7,582 bases of DNA from Desulfatitalea sp. GTDB taxonomy: Bacteria; Desulfobacterota; Desulfobacteria; Desulfobacterales; Desulfosarcinaceae. Position 1 is the first letter of the stretch; every line of letters begins with the position of its first letter. The notes beneath the pieces are model-generated. The model did not search any database and was not told the origin of the DNA. It saw only the letters and a program-made list of their open reading frames with translations. Positions 4,821 to 7,582 of this stretch are shown here, one piece after another. The DNA lies in assembly GCA_013041835.1 (NCBI GenBank), contig JABDRH010000216.1, positions 1 through 7,582 on the forward strand, given 5' to 3'. Made by a program: the position numbers and the translations under genes.

Positions 4821-7289
4821 ATGGCGGATAATGGGAAAATCATACCTTTGAACGTGATGCTGGTCACGGCGGACGCCATTCTGGCCGGGCAGGTTCGCGA
4901 CGGCATGGCGGGCATCGGATCTTTAATGGTGGCCGCGTCCCTGCAAAACAGCCAGGCACCGGGGGCATCCGCACCTATCGATGCGATCCTGCTCGATCTG
5001 CATCTGCCGGATAGCGATGGGTTGGAAATTCTGGCGCAGATGCAGTCAACTTTCCAAGCTGCCCCGGTCATCGTCCTGGGCGATGTACACGACGAGCGTC
5101 TCGTCTTGCCCGCGGCTCGGCTCGGTGCTCGCGGTTTCCTTTTCAAACAAACGATCACCGGCACACGCCTGGCCGATCTGCTACATCTGGCCGTGGCGCG
5201 CCACCATGACCGGCAGTGGCAAGATCAGTACTGCGCGCTCAACAAAGAGGCCTACAATTCCGACTATCAGAGCGAAGAAAAATACCGATACATTCTCGAG
5301 AACATCGAAGACATCTACTTCGAGTCCGATCTGAAGGGCAACCTCACATATTTCAACCCTACCTTGGCCGAGCGTATGGGATACACCCGCGAGGAAATGC
5401 AAGGCACAAGCTGTCGTGCATACTTGGATGAGAAGAATGCCCACATCTGTATCCAAGCGCTAAAAGAGATTTACAAAACAGGCCGACCCAATCCGTCTCT
5501 TCAATATGAAGTCATCCACAGGGACGGAACAATCAGAGCCATGGAAAGCTCAGTTTCGCCCATCAAGTCGGAAAGCGGCGCCATCGTGGGCTTCTGCGGC
5601 ATCTCCCGGGATATCACCGAACGTAAATCAATGGAACGTGCATTGGCCGACGCCAAGGAGCGGGCCAATGCGGCCATCCGGGCCAAGGATGAATTTTTGG
5701 CCAACTTGAGCCATGAAATCCGAACGCCCATGAACGGTATCATCGGCATGTACAACCTGCTGCTGAGCACCGACCTGGACCCCCAACAAACCGATTATGC
5801 GCTCACCGGCAAACGCAGCGCCCAAACCCTGCTCGTAGTCATCAACAATATCCTCGATTTTTCCAGAATAGAGGCCGGTAAACTGGCTATCGAAACCGTT
5901 GACTTCGATTTGCGAGGCACCATCGAGGATATGGTCGATCTGCTATCCGCGCAGGCTCACGCCAAGGGGCTTGAATTCATCTACGACATCTGCCATGAAG
6001 TCCCCTCACTGCTCATGGGTGATCCTGGCCGGCTGCGTCAAGTGCTCATGATTTTGATTCACAATGCCATAAAATTCACGGATCAGGGCGAAGTGGCGTT
6101 TTTTACCACCCTTGAGGCCGAGGATGAACGCACAGCCGTCATCCGATTTACAGTCAGGGACACCGGCATCGGCATTTGCGCTGACGATCAAGCGCATCTA
6201 TTCAAATCGTTTCAGCAGGTGGACACCTCCACCACCCGTAAGTACGGCGGCGCCGGCCTTGGGTTGGCCATCTCCAAGCGGCTCGCTGAATTGATGGGCG
6301 GACGAATGGATTTGGAGAGTGAGCCGGGCAAGGGGGCTACCTTCTGGTTTACGGCCGCTTTTACCAAGGCAGCAGCGGCTGATCCACGGACGGCTAACTT
6401 GTCTGATGCATTGAGGGACAAGCGCATCCTCATCGTGGATGACAACCAAAGCAACCTGGATGTTCTTGATGGCTACCTGGCCCTGTGGGGCAGCAGTTGC
6501 GACCGTGCGTCCAGCGGGGACGCGGCCCTGTCTTTGATGCGCGCCGTGGCCTCGGCCGGTGCGCCGTATGACATGGTGATCTGCGATCGGGTCATGCCTG
6601 GCATGGATGGCGTCGCGTTGGGCAGGCATATCAAAATCGACCCGGAGCTCAAAGATACCCTTCTGGTCATGCTTGCCTCCCAGGGACTGCCGTGTGATGC
6701 AGCTGAAATGAAACGCATCGGCTTTTCCGCCTATCTGACCAAACCCACCAGCCGCAGCCACCTTTACGATTGCCTGTCCATCGTATTGAATCGAAAAGAG
6801 GAGCTGTCTTCGGAAAACAAGCCGGCACCATTGGTGACCAGCCACATGCTGACCGAGGATCGACGCCGCAAGATACGCATATTGCTGGCCGAGGACAATC
6901 CCATCGATCAGAAGTTCGCCCGCCATCTGCTGGATCGATTCGGTTTTGGGGTGGACACCGTACCCAATGGGAAGACGGCTTTGACCGCCCTGGCCGCCCG
7001 GCGCTACGACCTGGTGTTGATGGATGTTCAAATGCCCGGAATGGACGGCTTCGAGGCAACCAGCAGCATTCGTGCCGCCGGTGTCGGAGCGCGCAACCAT
7101 GACATTCCCATCATTGCCATGACCGCCCACAACCAAAGCGAAGACCGCGAGCGGTGCATTGCCGCCGGTATGAGCGATTACATCCGCAAGCCCATCCAAC
7201 CCGAGGAGTTGTTAAAGGCCATTGAGCGCGCCATTGCCGCCGGACCTGTCCGGCAAGCGGCTACGGAAAAACAGATCGAAGGTGATTGA
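4821..7289 (+). CDS. Cytosolic hybrid histidine kinase (REC-PAS-HisKA-HATPase-REC-REC)
   Basis: The 822 residues divide into a receiver-like domain (about 10-128), PAS domain (152-268, ending [10 protein letters not shown]), helical linker, dimerisation domain with SHEIRTPMN and phospho-acceptor H298, and ATPase with HNAIKFT (N415), DTGIGI (447-452) and [11 protein letters not shown] (475-485). Two receivers follow: about 534-657 with D540, D541, phospho-acceptor D589 and K641, and 685-808 with E691, D692, D735, T768 and K790. No membrane segment or Hpt domain is seen, so it should sense an internal or PAS-bound signal and pass phosphate to a separate Hpt or regulator. The first receiver keeps D59 and K109 but has T16-A17 where the acidic pair belongs and a short second helix. 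The middle one has A619 where Thr/Ser is usual. The ribosome binding site is weak (GTAAAG). A later ATG (codon 13) is possible but would cut the first receiver strand. The next gene starts one base after the stop. Confidence 0.95.
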   Translation: MADNGKIIPLNVMLVTADAILAGQVRDGMAGIGSLMVAASLQNSQAPGASAPIDAILLDLHLPDSDGLEILAQMQSTFQAAPVIVLGDVHDERLVLPAARLGARGFLFKQTITGTRLADLLHLAVARHHDRQWQDQYCALNKEAYNSDYQSEEKYRYILENIEDIYFESDLKGNLTYFNPTLAERMGYTREEMQGTSCRAYLDEKNAHICIQALKEIYKTGRPNPSLQYEVIHRDGTIRAMESSVSPIKSESGAIVGFCGISRDITERKSMERALADAKERANAAIRAKDEFLANLSHEIRTPMNGIIGMYNLLLSTDLDPQQTDYALTGKRSAQTLLVVINNILDFSRIEAGKLAIETVDFDLRGTIEDMVDLLSAQAHAKGLEFIYDICHEVPSLLMGDPGRLRQVLMILIHNAIKFTDQGEVAFFTTLEAEDERTAVIRFTVRDTGIGICADDQAHLFKSFQQVDTSTTRKYGGAGLGLAISKRLAELMGGRMDLESEPGKGATFWFTAAFTKAAAADPRTANLSDALRDKRILIVDDNQSNLDVLDGYLALWGSSCDRASSGDAALSLMRAVASAGAPYDMVICDRVMPGMDGVALGRHIKIDPELKDTLLVMLASQGLPCDAAEMKRIGFSAYLTKPTSRSHLYDCLSIVLNRKEELSSENKPAPLVTSHMLTEDRRRKIRILLAEDNPIDQKFARHLLDRFGFGVDTVPNGKTALTALAARRYDLVLMDVQMPGMDGFEATSSIRAAGVGARNHDIPIIAMTAHNQSEDRERCIAAGMSDYIRKPIQPEELLKAIERAIAAGPVRQAATEKQIEGD

Positions 7290-7290
7290 C

Positions 7291-7582
7291 ATGACCGCTG
7301 ATATTTCCAACGACCATTACATATTGCTTCTGGTGACGCATGACACTGCACTGGACGGTGCCATTCAGGGGATGTTGGCCGATTCGAAACCAGTTTCGGG
7401 GTGGGTCCACCCGGTCCGCAGCATAGATGCTTGCATCGAGGCGCTTTCGACTCGGCCGTTCGACCTCGTTCTGCTGGACTTGAGCCTGCCGGACATGCCC
7501 GGGCCCGAGGGGCTCAAGACCCTTCGGGCCTCATCGCATCACCCGCCCGTCATCGTGTTCGATGAAACGCATAACGATACCC
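7291..7582 (+). CDS. Receiver-domain signalling protein, partial, cut by right edge
   Basis: The first 97 codons of a gene are present and open to the right edge. The product starts MTADISNDHYILLLVTHD and has a receiver fold pattern: strand 1 at 10-16, FDLVLLDLSLPDMPG with the likely phospho-acceptor Asp near residue 65, then PPVIVFDETH. As in the first receiver of the hybrid kinase, the acidic pair is missing (VTHD in place of VDDD) and the Thr/Ser after strand 4 is replaced (VFDETH against VLGDVH). The start is one base after the kinase stop, with GAAGGTGA as ribosome binding site, so the two are co-transcribed and probably work together. The remaining domains are outside the window; a GGDEF protein, another PAS kinase or an output regulator are all possible. 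Confidence 0.85.
   Translation, partial: MTADISNDHYILLLVTHDTALDGAIQGMLADSKPVSGWVHPVRSIDACIEALSTRPFDLVLLDLSLPDMPGPEGLKTLRASSHHPPVIVFDETHNDT

Noticed and set aside
6198..7199. Long open frame (333 codons) on the minus strand inside the hybrid kinase
   Set aside because: It is antisense to strongly conserved ATPase and receiver domains, and its protein has no recognisable motif; GC-rich coding strands often leave such frames open.

Overview
The window looks like chromosomal DNA from an anaerobic Desulfobacterota-type bacterium (Desulfosarcina/Desulfobacterales-like). I infer this from moderately GC-rich coding sequence, a DUF3786 protein (a family of anaerobes), a sensor N-terminus of a kind I associate with deltaproteobacterial signalling proteins, a strong sigma-54 promoter, and a large hybrid histidine kinase. 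No rRNA, tRNA, CRISPR array, insertion sequence or phage gene is visible. The taxonomic call is inference from family resemblance, not from a search.

Left part (1-2354): a minus-strand pair consists of a PilZ-domain (c-di-GMP receptor) protein followed two bases later by the start of a sensor protein that runs off the left edge. Divergent from it is a membrane-anchored single-domain rhodanese on the plus strand. Convergent to the rhodanese is a minus-strand DUF3786 gene of unknown function.

Middle (2355-4105): a 268-base divergent intergenic region holds two inverted repeats and a T-run. It leads into aroE-aroK (shikimate dehydrogenase and shikimate kinase), which overlap by ATGA and catalyse two steps of aromatic amino acid (chorismate) biosynthesis. 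The pair ends at a strong intrinsic terminator with a perfect 15-base dyad. Both enzymes carry substitutions at positions usually tied to cofactor or metal binding.

Right part (4106-7582): a near-consensus sigma-54 promoter lies in front of a small seven-cysteine protein I do not recognise. A 255-base gap with an 11-bp perfect hairpin follows, then an 822-residue cytosolic hybrid kinase (REC-PAS-HisKA-HATPase-REC-REC). One base after its stop begins another protein whose N-terminal receiver-like domain shares the kinase's unusual first receiver features (no acidic pair). It is cut by the right edge.

The window therefore combines housekeeping aro genes with two signalling clusters, one c-di-GMP-linked and one phosphorelay. 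The most interesting part is the sigma-54 / Cys-rich protein / hybrid kinase / degenerate-receiver block. I see nothing that proves a new system.
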